From positions 1 to 64,000 of the forward strand of contig JACQWY010000047.1 of assembly GCA_016209015.1 (NCBI GenBank): a stretch of 64,000 nucleotides of DNA, read 5' to 3'. Within the stretch, counting starts at the first letter, position 1. Each line of letters begins with the position of its first letter. Below the pieces are notes generated by a model. That model made no database searches. It was not told the origin of the DNA and saw only the letters and a list, made by a program, of their open reading frames with translations. A program made the position numbers and the translations under genes. Source of the DNA: Gammaproteobacteria bacterium. Its GTDB lineage: Bacteria > Pseudomonadota > Gammaproteobacteria > Ga0077536. Below are positions 18,675-26,981 of the stretch, piece by piece.

Positions 18675-19766
18675 ATGATGAACATTACCAAGCAGGCTAT
18701 CGAAGAAGCGCTCCGCAGCTACCTCGACCCGTATCTCGCGACGGACGTGGTGAGCGCGGGCATGGTCAAGATCGCGGCCGCCGAACAGCACCGCGTCAAG
18801 GTGCAGATCGACACCGGATTCCCGCTCGCCCGCTACGGTGAGACGCTGCGCGCGAGACTGACCGAGGCACTCGCGAAACTTCCCGGCGTGGAAAGCGTGG
18901 ACCTCACGCTGACCGGCAACGTGGTTGCGCACACGGTCCAACGCGGCGTCAAACCCCTGCCCGGCGTGCGGAATACGATCGCGGTCGCCTCCGGCAAGGG
19001 CGGAGTAGGGAAATCGACGACCGCCGTGAATCTCGCGCTCGCGCTCCGCGACGAGGGCGCGAACGTCGGGCTCCTCGATGCCGACATCTACGGCCCGAGC
19101 CAGCCGCGCATGCTCGGCACACACGGCCGCCCGGAATCACGCGACGGCAAGACCATGGAGCCCAAGGTCAGCTACGGCATCCAGTCGATCTCGATCGGCA
19201 ATCTCATCGAAGAAGACACGCCGATGATCTGGCGCGGACCGATGGCGACCGGCGCGCTCGAGCAGCTCATCAAGGATACGAACTGGGAGGACATCGATTA
19301 TCTCGTCATCGATCTCCCGCCCGGCACGGGCGACATCCAGCTCACGCTCTGCCAGAAGCTGCCGGTCAGCGGCGCCGTGATCGTCACGACCCCGCAGGAC
19401 ATTGCACTGCTCGACGCGCGCAAGGCGTTGCGCATGTTCGAGAAGGTCGACGTCCCGGTGCTCGGCATCGTGGAAAACATGAGCGTGCACGTCTGCAGCA
19501 ACTGCGGCCATGCCGAGCACATCTTCGGCACCGGCGGCGGCGAGACCATGGCCAAGGATTACGGCGTCGAGCTCCTGGGCGCACTGCCGCTCGACATCCG
19601 CATCCGTGAGGGCGTCGATTCCGGCAAGCCGACCGTGGCTACCGATCCCGACAGTCCCGCCACGACCGCGTACCGCGAGATCGCGCGCAAGACTGCGGCG
19701 AAGCTCGCGCTCCGCGCGAAGGACTATTCCGCGAAATTCCCGAACATCGTGATTCAAAACACCTAG
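18675..19766 (+). CDS. apbC: Iron-sulfur cluster carrier protein Mrp/ApbC
   Basis: The 363-residue protein combines an N-terminal DUF59 (MIP18) domain (about 1-85) with a deviant Walker A P-loop ATPase (GKGGVGKSTTAV). The CXXC motif VCSNCG binds a bridging [4Fe-4S] cluster. It delivers clusters to apo-proteins in the cytoplasm. The ATG at 18675 (or 18678) follows a CACGGG element. The longer frame from 18621 lacks the family start. A TACAAT at 18646-18651 could be its -10. Its position divergent to metG is common in gammaproteobacteria. Confidence 0.96.
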   Translation: MMNITKQAIEEALRSYLDPYLATDVVSAGMVKIAAAEQHRVKVQIDTGFPLARYGETLRARLTEALAKLPGVESVDLTLTGNVVAHTVQRGVKPLPGVRNTIAVASGKGGVGKSTTAVNLALALRDEGANVGLLDADIYGPSQPRMLGTHGRPESRDGKTMEPKVSYGIQSISIGNLIEEDTPMIWRGPMATGALEQLIKDTNWEDIDYLVIDLPPGTGDIQLTLCQKLPVSGAVIVTTPQDIALLDARKALRMFEKVDVPVLGIVENMSVHVCSNCGHAEHIFGTGGGETMAKDYGVELLGALPLDIRIREGVDSGKPTVATDPDSPATTAYREIARKTAAKLALRAKDYSAKFPNIVIQNT

Positions 19767-19805
19767 GTCCCGCCGGGACCCGGGTCAGCGCTACGGACGA
19801 GCAGC

Positions 19806-20372
19806 ATGCCGATCAAAGCCGATACCTGGATCAAGCACATGGCCAAGCAGCACGGCATGATCGAGCCGTTCGTGTCCGATCAGGTGCGGGAAGTGCAAGG
19901 TCGACGGGTGATTTCCTACGGAACGTCGAGCTATGGGTACGACATACGCTGCGCGCCGGAATTCAAGGTGTTCACGAACATCAACTCGGTCATCGTGGAC
20001 CCCAAGGACTTCGATTCCGGCAGCTTCGTCGATATTCAGTCCGACGTCTGCATCATCCCGCCGAACTCCTTCGCGCTCGGCCGAACCATCGAGTATTTCC
20101 GGATCCCGCGCAACGTGCTGACGATCTGCCTCGGCAAATCGACTTACGCGCGCTGCGGCATCATCGTGAACGTGACCCCGCTCGAGCCGGAATGGGAAGG
20201 GCACGTCACGCTCGAATTCTCGAATACCACGCCGCTCCCCGCGAAGATCTATGCGAACGAGGGCGTGGCCCAGGTGCTGTTCCTGGAGTCCGATCAGGTC
20301 TGCGAGACCTCCTACCGTGACCGCGGCGGCAAGTATCAGGGCCAGCGCGGCGTGACGCTGCCCAAGGCCTGA
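19806..20372 (+). CDS. dcd: dCTP deaminase
   Basis: The 188 residues match Dcd in length and motifs: [43 protein letters not shown] and [13 protein letters not shown]. It converts dCTP to dUTP, feeding thymidylate synthesis. ThyA is encoded at 45.4-46.2 kb. It is 39 bp downstream of mrp and probably co-transcribed. Confidence 0.97.
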   Translation: MPIKADTWIKHMAKQHGMIEPFVSDQVREVQGRRVISYGTSSYGYDIRCAPEFKVFTNINSVIVDPKDFDSGSFVDIQSDVCIIPPNSFALGRTIEYFRIPRNVLTICLGKSTYARCGIIVNVTPLEPEWEGHVTLEFSNTTPLPAKIYANEGVAQVLFLESDQVCETSYRDRGGKYQGQRGVTLPKA

Positions 20373-20382
20373 TCGGCGCCGC

Positions 20383-20784
20383 TCAGGCGCCTTCGGCCGG
20401 ACGGAATTTGAGACATACCGAATTGATGCAGTAACGCAGCCCCGTCGGCGGTGGACCGTCGGGAAACACGTGGCCCAGGTGCGCGTCGCAAACGGCGCAT
20501 AGCACCTCGGTACGCACCATGCCGTGGTCGCGGTCCGTATGCGTCGCGATGTTCGCGGGATCCGCGGGTTCCCAGAAGCTCGGCCAACCTGAACCCGAAT
20601 CGTACTTCTCCCCCGCCCGGAACAGCAGCGTGTCGCAGCACGTGCAGTAATAATCGCCGGGGGTGTGGCAATCGTAATAGCAACCGGTGAACGCGCGCTC
20701 CGTGCCGTGTTCCCGGCAGACCGCGTATTCTTCCGGGGTCAAGATTTCGCGCCATTCGGCCGCTGACTTTTCGACTCGACGCAT
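20383..20784 (-). CDS. msrB: Peptide methionine-R-sulfoxide reductase MsrB
   Basis: The ATG at 20784 gives 133 residues from MRRVEKSAAEWREILTPEEY. Two CxxC zinc motifs (CTCC, CAVC), SGWPSFWEP, HLGHVF and the catalytic Cys in RYCINS are present. The usual Ser of RYCxNSxSL is Cys here (NSVCLKF). It repairs R-methionine sulfoxide. It is divergent from the response regulator gene. Confidence 0.94.
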   Translation of the reverse strand: MRRVEKSAAEWREILTPEEYAVCREHGTERAFTGCYYDCHTPGDYYCTCCDTLLFRAGEKYDSGSGWPSFWEPADPANIATHTDRDHGMVRTEVLCAVCDAHLGHVFPDGPPPTGLRYCINSVCLKFRPAEGA

Positions 20785-20981
20785 GTGATTTGGGCTCCTG
20801 AAGCGGGGACAGGGACTCGTCGGACGCAAAGGCCGGCCGCGCAATCCGGGCAATGTCACTGCCCCGATCGCAATGGCCGCCTCCGACGCTATTGGCTATT
20901 ATAAGGGCGCGCTCGCTCCGCCGGTTCGCCCTCGAACGGTCGCCGTGCGACGTACCAGGGACAGTAAAGAGGAGACAGGCT

Positions 20982-21674
20982 TTGAGAATCGCTCTGCTCG
21001 AAGACGACCAGGACCAGGCCGCGTTGTTCACGGAGTGGCTCAAAGCGGCCGGACATACGTGCGAACACTTCAAGTCCGGCAAGGCCTTCATCCACAACAT
21101 CAAGCGCGACAGCTACGACGCACTGATCCTCGACTGGATGGTCCCGGACATGGACGGCTACGAAGTGCTGGGCTGGGTCCGCGAGAATTTCGATTGGCCG
21201 ATTCCGGTCGTGTTCGTGACCGCGCGCGACGAAGAAGATGACATCGTGCGCGCGCTCGAGCAAGGGGCCGACGACTACATCGTCAAGCCCGCTAAGCAGC
21301 GCGAGCTCGCTGCCCGCATCGCGGCCGTCGTCAGGCGGGTCGCGCCCGTCGAGGACGGACAGAACCTCATCGATTTCGATCCCTTCCACATCGATCTCGC
21401 GAACCACGAGGTCAAGCGCGACGGCCAGCGGATCGACGTGACGCAGAAGGAGTACGAGCTCATCGTCTTCCTGTTCAGGAACATCGGCCGGGTGCTGTCG
21501 CGCGCGCACATTCTCGAAAGCGTGTGGGGCCGTAACCCGGACATCAATACGCGGACCGTGGACACCCACGTCAGCCGCATCCGCACGAAGCTCGGCCTCG
21601 CGCCGGAAATGGGCTGGAAGCTGAGCTCGATCTATCAGCACGGCTATCGGCTGGAGCGTCTCAGCGCCACCTGA
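20982..21674 (+). CDS. OmpR/PhoB-family response regulator
   Basis: The start is a TTG at 20982, preceded 8 nt upstream by a strong AGGAG, and gives LRIALLEDDQDQAAL directly. The upstream in-frame extension to 20853 is not protein-like. The 230 residues have a receiver domain (acidic EDD, phospho-acceptor Asp in LILDWMVPDMDG, Lys in VKPAK) and a winged-helix DNA-binding domain (about 130-228). No histidine kinase is adjacent, so the partner is encoded elsewhere. TTG starts are rare in this window and suggest low expression. Confidence 0.93.
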   Translation: MRIALLEDDQDQAALFTEWLKAAGHTCEHFKSGKAFIHNIKRDSYDALILDWMVPDMDGYEVLGWVRENFDWPIPVVFVTARDEEDDIVRALEQGADDYIVKPAKQRELAARIAAVVRRVAPVEDGQNLIDFDPFHIDLANHEVKRDGQRIDVTQKEYELIVFLFRNIGRVLSRAHILESVWGRNPDINTRTVDTHVSRIRTKLGLAPEMGWKLSSIYQHGYRLERLSAT

Positions 21675-21716
21675 TCGCGGCCTCGACGAATTCGTCGCTG
21701 TCGACCGACCCCGGGC

Positions 21717-21774
21717 AAAAAAAACTCGGGGTTGCTCGCTTGGGGGAGGGAGGGGGGGAGAGCAACCACCGAGT
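21717..21774 (-). terminator. Strong intrinsic terminator, leftward, with C-rich loop
   Basis: Read on the - strand, ACTCGG and GGTTGCTC (one bulged base at 21768) pair with GAGCAACC and CCGAGT, a 14-bp stem. It is followed at once by seven T residues (21717-21723). The 22-nt loop is almost all C on this strand. On the + strand the loop has four or more G-runs of three or more (21742-21758), so G-quadruplex formation in the DNA is possible. Confidence 0.85.
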
Positions 21775-21811
21775 CCATCAAGCGCATCGTTGAGAGGCGA
21801 CGTGTAATGGT
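21717..21811 (-). ncRNA. Predicted CRP-controlled small RNA with C-rich (anti-Shine-Dalgarno) loop
   Basis: The convergent gap between the response regulator and the ROK kinase should need no promoter. Yet it has two perfect CRP-type palindromes, a TACACT hexamer at 21818-21823 and the leftward terminator at 21717-21774. If transcription starts at A21811, the nearer CRP site is centred at -41.5 and the hexamer lies exactly at -12 to -7, the class II arrangement. The RNA would be about 95 nt: a mostly single-stranded 5' part and a terminator hairpin. Its loop of C-runs could pair with GGGAGG-like ribosome binding sites. C-rich loop sRNAs such as Xanthomonas sX13 act this way (established for that RNA, homology not tested). 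An alternative is that the hairpin only ends ROK transcripts. Confidence 0.6.
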
Positions 21812-21818
21812 GCTCGAA

Positions 21819-21836
21819 GTGTAGTTGCTGCTACAC
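21819..21836. promoter_or_regulatory. Third palindrome GTGTAG-N6-CTACAC overlapping the sRNA -10
   Basis: A perfect 6-6-6 inverted repeat has the same 5-6-5 geometry as the CRP sites but a different core (TGTAG/CTACA). It covers the proposed -10, a position suited to a repressor. The binding protein is unknown. Confidence 0.45.
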
Positions 21837-21844
21837 ACGTCGGT

Positions 21845-21860
21845 TGTGATTGCGTTCACA
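21845..21860. promoter_or_regulatory. Perfect CRP-type site, proximal
   Basis: TGTGATTGCGTTCACA is a full TGTGA-N6-TCACA palindrome. Its centre (21852.5) is 41.5 bp from the proposed sRNA start. It matches the E. coli CRP and Xanthomonas Clp consensus arms exactly. Confidence 0.75.
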
Positions 21861-21883
21861 CCACCCCGAGCGCCAGAGAGGCG

Positions 21884-21899
21884 TGTGATCGCGATCACA
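21884..21899. promoter_or_regulatory. Perfect CRP-type site, distal
   Basis: TGTGATCGCGATCACA is a second exact TGTGA-N6-TCACA site, and its spacer is itself palindromic. It is centred 39 bp from the proximal site, at about -80.5 of the proposed sRNA. Confidence 0.75.
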
Positions 21900-21918
21900 G
21901 AGATCCGGCAAGAGCCTC

Positions 21919-22848
21919 TCAGCAGGACGCGAGCGAAGCGGGCTCACCGCTCGCATTCCACAGCCATGCCGCACCCCGCACGCCGCTGCTGTCGCCGTGC
22001 CGTGCAGGATGGATTTCCGTCACGAGATGGTCGGAAAACGCGTATTCCCGCAGCAGCCTGGGCACGTCGCGATAGAGCGCCCCGATGTTCGAGAGCCCGC
22101 CACCGAGCACGATGACCGCCGGGTCGATCACGTTGACCACGTTCGCGAGGCCGCGTGCGAGTTGATCGGCATAGCGCCCCAGGGCCTCTTCGGCCAGGGC
22201 TTCGGCGGCAGCGGCACGTGCCGCGACCTCACTGGCGTCACACCCGGTGCCCCCGATATCCCGATAAGTACGGACGAGGCCCGCGCCGGAGAGGAAGGTT
22301 TCCAGGCAACCCGACTTGCCGCAATAGCAGGGACGGCCCGCGAGTTCGTCGGCCGCTGGCCACGGCAGAGGATTGTGTCCCCACTCGCCGCCGATGGCAT
22401 TCGCCCCCCGCAATACCCGGCCGCCGACGACGATACCCCCGCCGGTCCCCGTGCCGATTATCACGCCGAAAACGGGGTCCGCCCCCGCCGCCGCACCGTC
22501 ACGCGCCTCGGACAGGGCGAAGCAGTTCGCGTCGTTTTCGACGATGACGGGGCGGGCGAGTTCGGCGGCGAGATCCCCGGCGAATGGTTTCCCGATGAGG
22601 ACCGTCGTATTTGCGTTCTTCACGCCGCCGGTCAGTGTCGAGATGGCGCCCGGCATGCCGATGCCAACGGGACAGGCCATGCCGGCTTCCGCGTCGAGCG
22701 TGGCGACCAGCCCGGCCACGGTGTCGACGATTGCCGCGTAGTCCCTGGCAGGCGTCGGGACCCGGTGTCGCGCGAGCTCCCTGCCACGGGCGTCGATGAG
22801 TATGCCCTCGGTCTTCGTGCCGCCGAGGTCGATGCCTATGCGTTTCAC
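21919..22848 (-). CDS. ROK-family sugar kinase (fructokinase / N-acetylglucosamine kinase type)
   Basis: The GTG at 22848 follows a TAGGGA element and gives 309 residues starting VKRIGIDLGGTKTEG, the phosphate-1 motif of ROK kinases. The zinc motif CYCGKSGCLE, the catalytic region ENDANCFALSEA, GTGTGGGIV and GGEWGHNPL are present. The enzyme phosphorylates a hexose or amino sugar with ATP. The exact substrate cannot be read from sequence. The in-frame extension to 22977 is not protein-like and overlaps the ispG promoter area. It is divergent to ispG and its 3' end faces the CRP-controlled sRNA region. Confidence 0.9.
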   Translation of the reverse strand: MKRIGIDLGGTKTEGILIDARGRELARHRVPTPARDYAAIVDTVAGLVATLDAEAGMACPVGIGMPGAISTLTGGVKNANTTVLIGKPFAGDLAAELARPVIVENDANCFALSEARDGAAAGADPVFGVIIGTGTGGGIVVGGRVLRGANAIGGEWGHNPLPWPAADELAGRPCYCGKSGCLETFLSGAGLVRTYRDIGGTGCDASEVAARAAAAEALAEEALGRYADQLARGLANVVNVIDPAVIVLGGGLSNIGALYRDVPRLLREYAFSDHLVTEIHPARHGDSSGVRGAAWLWNASGEPASLASC

Positions 22849-22997
22849 CGTAATCCCTACCGCTCGTGGCCCGCAGTCTCCACAGGCCGGGCACGGTAAT
22901 TTCGAGGCCACTTCTACGTTAGAATTGCGCCGGTCCGTCGCCAGCGACCGTACGAGGCGGCCGGACGCCCGCTCCACTCTATCGAAATGGCTGGAAA

Positions 22998-24254
22998 ATG
23001 ATAGGAAACCCCAACTACCGCCGCCGCGCCTGCGTGGGCGTCAAGGTCGGCCCGATCACCATCGGCGGCGATCATCCGATCGTCGTGCAGTCGATGACGA
23101 ACACCGACACCGCGGACGTCACGTCGACCGTCAAACAGGTACAACAGCTCGCCGCCGCCGGTTCCGAGCTCGTGCGACTGACGGTGAATACCGAAGAGGC
23201 CGCGCAGGCCGTGCCGCGGATCCGCGAGCGGCTCGATGCGCTCGGCTGCCGCGTGCCGCTGATTGGAGACTTCCATTACAACGGGCACCTGCTGCTCTCG
23301 AAATACGAGGCCTGTGCGGAGGCGCTCGCGAAATACCGGATCAATCCGGGTAACGTCGGTTTCGGCCGCAAGAAAGACGCTCAGTTCGCGACGATGATCG
23401 AAGTCGCAGCCCGTCGCGACAAGCCCGTACGCATCGGCGTCAACTGGGGCAGCCTCGATCCGGCGCTCGTCGTCGAGATGATGGATGCGAACGCAAAGCT
23501 CGCGGAGCCGAAGGACGTAAACGCGGTGACACGCGAGGCGCTGATCCGGTCCGCGCTCGTCAGCGCCGCGAAGGCCGAAGAGCTCGGGCTTGCCCGGGAT
23601 CGCATCGTGCTGAGCTGCAAAGTCAGCGGCGTGCAGGATCTCATCACGGTCTACGCAGACCTCGCCGGCCGCTGCGATTACGCCCTGCACCTGGGCCTGA
23701 CCGAGGCCGGCATGGGATCGAAGGGCATCGTCGCGTCCGCCGCCGGCATGGGCTATCTGCTCCAGCATGGCATCGGCGACACGATCCGCGTCTCGCTCAC
23801 CCCCGAACCCGGCGGCGATCGCACGCGGGAGGTCGTAGTCGCTCAGGAGCTGCTGCAGACCATGGGTCTGCGCTCGTTCACTCCGCTTGTGACGGCCTGT
23901 CCGGGCTGCGGCCGCACCACGAGCACCGTCTTCCAGGAACTCGCGGAGAACATCCAGGCTTTCGTGCGCTCGCAGATGCCGATCTGGCGCGAGCACTATC
24001 CGGGCGTGGAGGACATGACGCTCGCGGTGATGGGCTGTGTCGTGAACGGTCCCGGCGAGAGCAAGCACGCGAACATCGGCATCAGCCTGCCGGGCACCGG
24101 CGAAGCGCCGTCTGCGCCCGTGTTCATCGATGGCGAAAAATTCACGACGCTGCGCGGGGAGAAAATCGCCGAGGAGTTCAAGCAGATCATGCTGGATTAC
24201 GTCGCGCGCCACTACGGCGGGCAGCACGCGACGGCCGACGCGGCACCGCACTGA
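22998..24254 (+). CDS. ispG: 4-hydroxy-3-methylbut-2-enyl diphosphate synthase IspG
   Basis: The 418 residues show GcpE/IspG motifs: [22 protein letters not shown], the TIM barrel, and the C-terminal [4Fe-4S] ligands in ACPGCGRT and [10 protein letters not shown]. It makes HMBPP in the MEP isoprenoid pathway. The MEP route is relevant to the RuBisCO-like/cupin operon at 60-62 kb, whose proposed product is the MEP-pathway precursor DXP. Confidence 0.97.
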   Translation: MIGNPNYRRRACVGVKVGPITIGGDHPIVVQSMTNTDTADVTSTVKQVQQLAAAGSELVRLTVNTEEAAQAVPRIRERLDALGCRVPLIGDFHYNGHLLLSKYEACAEALAKYRINPGNVGFGRKKDAQFATMIEVAARRDKPVRIGVNWGSLDPALVVEMMDANAKLAEPKDVNAVTREALIRSALVSAAKAEELGLARDRIVLSCKVSGVQDLITVYADLAGRCDYALHLGLTEAGMGSKGIVASAAGMGYLLQHGIGDTIRVSLTPEPGGDRTREVVVAQELLQTMGLRSFTPLVTACPGCGRTTSTVFQELAENIQAFVRSQMPIWREHYPGVEDMTLAVMGCVVNGPGESKHANIGISLPGTGEAPSAPVFIDGEKFTTLRGEKIAEEFKQIMLDYVARHYGGQHATADAAPH

Positions 24255-24329
24255 ACGCCTGGCCGCCCGGGACATGACCGGCGGCCTCTGCCCCCGTCAC
24301 CGCGCGAAACCGGCGACCTCCGGCGCGCC

Positions 24330-24869
24330 GTGATGGATGAGCTGGGCGTGCTCGGCAGAGCATTCTGGGGCGTGTGCGTCCTGCGCACGCGACCGCAGGA
24401 CTTCCCGGCATCGCGAACGCTTTATCTCCTGCTGCTCGGCCTCTACACCGTGCTGAATCTCGCCGTGCAGACGTTCGGCCCGAGCGCGCTCGAAGCGCTG
24501 CTCTCGAGCCTGCTCGAGAGCGCGCTGCTGGTGGCGCTCACGCGCTGGCTGCTCGGCATGCGCGGCCTCGGCGCACGCGCCACGCAGACCCTCATCGCCT
24601 TGTTGGGTGCCGGCGTGGTGATGACGCCGCCCGCGCTCGCGCTGCGGCTCTGGTTCCTGACGCTCGAACGGGCCCAGACGCACTCGGAGCTCGCGAACGC
24701 ACTCTGGATCGCATTCTTCGTCTGGAACCTGTTCGTCACCGCGCATGTGCTGCGCCATGCGCTCGAAGTCCGCCTGTTCGTCGGCTTCTCGATCGCGCTC
24801 TCCTACGTCATGATCCTGCTCACGACAGTGGTCGCCCTGCATCAGGCGGCTTTCCAGACCGCGACGTGA
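24330..24869 (+). CDS. Inner-membrane protein of unknown function
   Basis: The 179 residues begin with GTG-ATG (24330/24333) and have four to five hydrophobic segments: about 28-50, 55-75, 85-108, 122-145 and 150-172. Composition is Leu/Ala-rich with few charges. I do not recognise the family. It lies between ispG and mpl, all rightward, 75 bp after ispG and 29 bp before mpl. It may be co-transcribed and act in the envelope. Confidence 0.7.
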   Translation: MMDELGVLGRAFWGVCVLRTRPQDFPASRTLYLLLLGLYTVLNLAVQTFGPSALEALLSSLLESALLVALTRWLLGMRGLGARATQTLIALLGAGVVMTPPALALRLWFLTLERAQTHSELANALWIAFFVWNLFVTAHVLRHALEVRLFVGFSIALSYVMILLTTVVALHQAAFQTAT

Positions 24870-24898
24870 GCGGTCCCCACATTCGAACTGGACCGCGC

Positions 24899-26281
24899 AT
24901 GCACATACACATCCTCGGGATCTGCGGCACGTTCATGGGCGGAATTGCGCAGATTGCGCGCGAGCTCGGCCATCGTGTCACGGGCTCGGACGCGAATGTC
25001 TACCCGCCGATCAGCACATACCTCCGCGACGCGGACATCGAGATCGCCGACGGCTATCGTCCCGAGCACCTCTCCCCACGCCCTGACTTGGTCATCGTCG
25101 GCAACGCCCTGAGCCGCGGCAACCCGGCCGTCGAACACCTGCTCAACGAGCGTATCCCGTTCACGTCCGGTCCTGCCTGGCTCGCCGAGGCGGTACTGCG
25201 CCACCGTCGCGTCATCGCGGTCGCCGGGACACATGGCAAGACGACGACCACGAGCCTGCTGGCCTGGATGCTGGAGCACGCCGGGCTCGAGCCGGGCTTC
25301 CTCGTCGGCGGCATTCCCAAGAACTTCGATTGTCCGGCGCGCCTCGGCCGGGGGGGGTGGTTCGTCATCGAGGCCGATGAATACGACACGGCGTTCTTCG
25401 ACAAGCGTTCGAAGTTCGTGCATTACCTGCCCTGGGTGCTGCTCGTGAACAACGTGGAATTCGACCATGCCGACATCTTCCCCGACCTCGCCGCCATCGA
25501 GACCCAGTTCCACCACGTCGTGCGCACCGTGCCCGGCCTCGGCTGCGTCGTCGCAAACCATGACGACCGGAACGTCGCGGACGTGCTGGCGCGCGGCTGC
25601 TGGAGCCGGCGCGCGACATTCGGGGCCGGCGAAGGCGCGGACTGGCGGCTCCTGCCGCGCGTGCCAAATCACGGCGGCTACCGGTTGGCTGCCCCCGACG
25701 GTACGACGCACGCTCTGCCGACCCCACTCCTCGGCGATCACAATGCCTTGAACGCGCTCGCGGCGGTCGCCGCAGCCGCTGCCGGTCCGCTCGCCCCGGA
25801 AGTGGCCTTGCGCGCGCTGCCTGAATTCGCCGGGGTCAAACGTCGCCTCGAACGTCTCGGCACTGCCCGCGGTGCGGTGCTCTACGACGATTTCGCGCAT
25901 CATCCGACAGCTATTGCCGCGACGATCGCGGCCTTGCGCGAGCACGCGGGACGCGCGCGCGTCGTCGCGGTCATGGAGCCGCGCTCGAACACGATGCGCG
26001 GCGGCGCGCACCAGGCCGGGCTCGCCGCGGCATTCGCCGGCGCCGACGAAGTCCTCGTCTACGCGCCGCCCTCGCTCGCCTGGGATGCCGCGGCCGCGCT
26101 CGGACCACTGGGCTCGCGGGCCCGAGCGCTCCCCTCCACGGAGGCTGTCCTCGATGCACTCGACGTGATGGTCACCGCCGGTGACCACGTGCTGTTCATG
26201 AGCAACGGCGGGTTCGAGAACATCCACCAGCGCGCGCTGGCACGCCTCGCCGCCGCTGAGCCCGGGACCACTGCGCCGTGA
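24899..26281 (+). CDS. mpl: Murein peptide ligase Mpl
   Basis: The ATG at 24899 gives 460 residues starting MHIHILGICGTFMGGIAQIA. The Mur ligase P-loop GTHGKTTTTS, EADEYDTAFFDKRSKFVHY, NNVEFDHADIF, DHNALNALAA and the Mpl-type DDFAHHPTAI and EPRSNTM motifs are all present. It rejoins recycled L-Ala-gamma-D-Glu-meso-DAP tripeptide to UDP-MurNAc. It overlaps the next gene (GTGA). Confidence 0.97.
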   Translation: MHIHILGICGTFMGGIAQIARELGHRVTGSDANVYPPISTYLRDADIEIADGYRPEHLSPRPDLVIVGNALSRGNPAVEHLLNERIPFTSGPAWLAEAVLRHRRVIAVAGTHGKTTTTSLLAWMLEHAGLEPGFLVGGIPKNFDCPARLGRGGWFVIEADEYDTAFFDKRSKFVHYLPWVLLVNNVEFDHADIFPDLAAIETQFHHVVRTVPGLGCVVANHDDRNVADVLARGCWSRRATFGAGEGADWRLLPRVPNHGGYRLAAPDGTTHALPTPLLGDHNALNALAAVAAAAAGPLAPEVALRALPEFAGVKRRLERLGTARGAVLYDDFAHHPTAIAATIAALREHAGRARVVAVMEPRSNTMRGGAHQAGLAAAFAGADEVLVYAPPSLAWDAAAALGPLGSRARALPSTEAVLDALDVMVTAGDHVLFMSNGGFENIHQRALARLAAAEPGTTAP

Positions 26282-26850
26282 GCGCGCTCGCCCTGTTTCC
26301 GCTCCATACGGTGCTCTATCCCGGCGGCACGCTGCCGCTGAAGATTTTCGAAGCGCGTTATGTCGATCTCGTCAGCGCCTGCCTGCGCGACGACGCCGGG
26401 TTCGGCGTCGCTCCCATACTCCGAGGGCGGGAGGTCGGCATGCCAGCCGAGACGCATCCGATCGGGACGATCGCGCGCATCACGGATTGGGACCAGGGCG
26501 AGGACGGTCTGCTGCACGTCACTGCGCTCGGCACCGCCCGCTTTCGGATATCGTCCGTGAGCCACCGTCCGAACGGGCTGATCGAGGCCCAGATCGAGCA
26601 CTTCGACGACGGCGCCGACCCGGCGCTGTCCGCCGCTCACGCGCATCTCGCCGAGCTGTTCGATGCGCTCTGGCAACAATTCGCGCCGCTGCGTCCCTCG
26701 CCCGCGCCGCTCGCGGCGCGGAGCCTCTGCTACCGTCTCGCAGAGCTCCTGCCTTTCGAACCCGCAACCCGTGTGGCCGTGCTGGCCGCCGAGGACGTCG
26801 AGCTCCAACTGCGTCTCGTCGAACGCGAGATTCGCGCGATTTTTCGCTAG
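26278..26850 (+). CDS. LON substrate-binding (N-terminal) domain protein
   Basis: The 190 residues begin with GTG overlapping the mpl stop and correspond to a free-standing LON N-terminal domain: LFPLHTVLYPGGTLPLKIFEARYVDL, DDAGFGVAPILRG and HPIGTIARITDW. There is no ATPase or protease part. The family (YcbY/ybbN-unrelated, COG2802) is thought to recognise protein substrates but has no set function. Confidence 0.9.
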   Translation: MSALALFPLHTVLYPGGTLPLKIFEARYVDLVSACLRDDAGFGVAPILRGREVGMPAETHPIGTIARITDWDQGEDGLLHVTALGTARFRISSVSHRPNGLIEAQIEHFDDGADPALSAAHAHLAELFDALWQQFAPLRPSPAPLAARSLCYRLAELLPFEPATRVAVLAAEDVELQLRLVEREIRAIFR

Positions 26851-26981
26851 CGGCGCTTGACGTCGCGTCCCTTTGCGGGGTGGTTTCCGACGCCCAGCTC
26901 GCAACCTCCGCCGCGGTTGAAGCCCCATCGGATCTGTGCGATTTTAGGCGGACGCTGGTTCACATAAAGCATCCATGAGCG

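Noticed and set aside
21644-21898. 84-residue frame on the - strand across the sRNA region
   Set aside because: It crosses the strong terminator and the CRP sites, has no RBS and low-complexity sequence. An RNA gene explains the region better.
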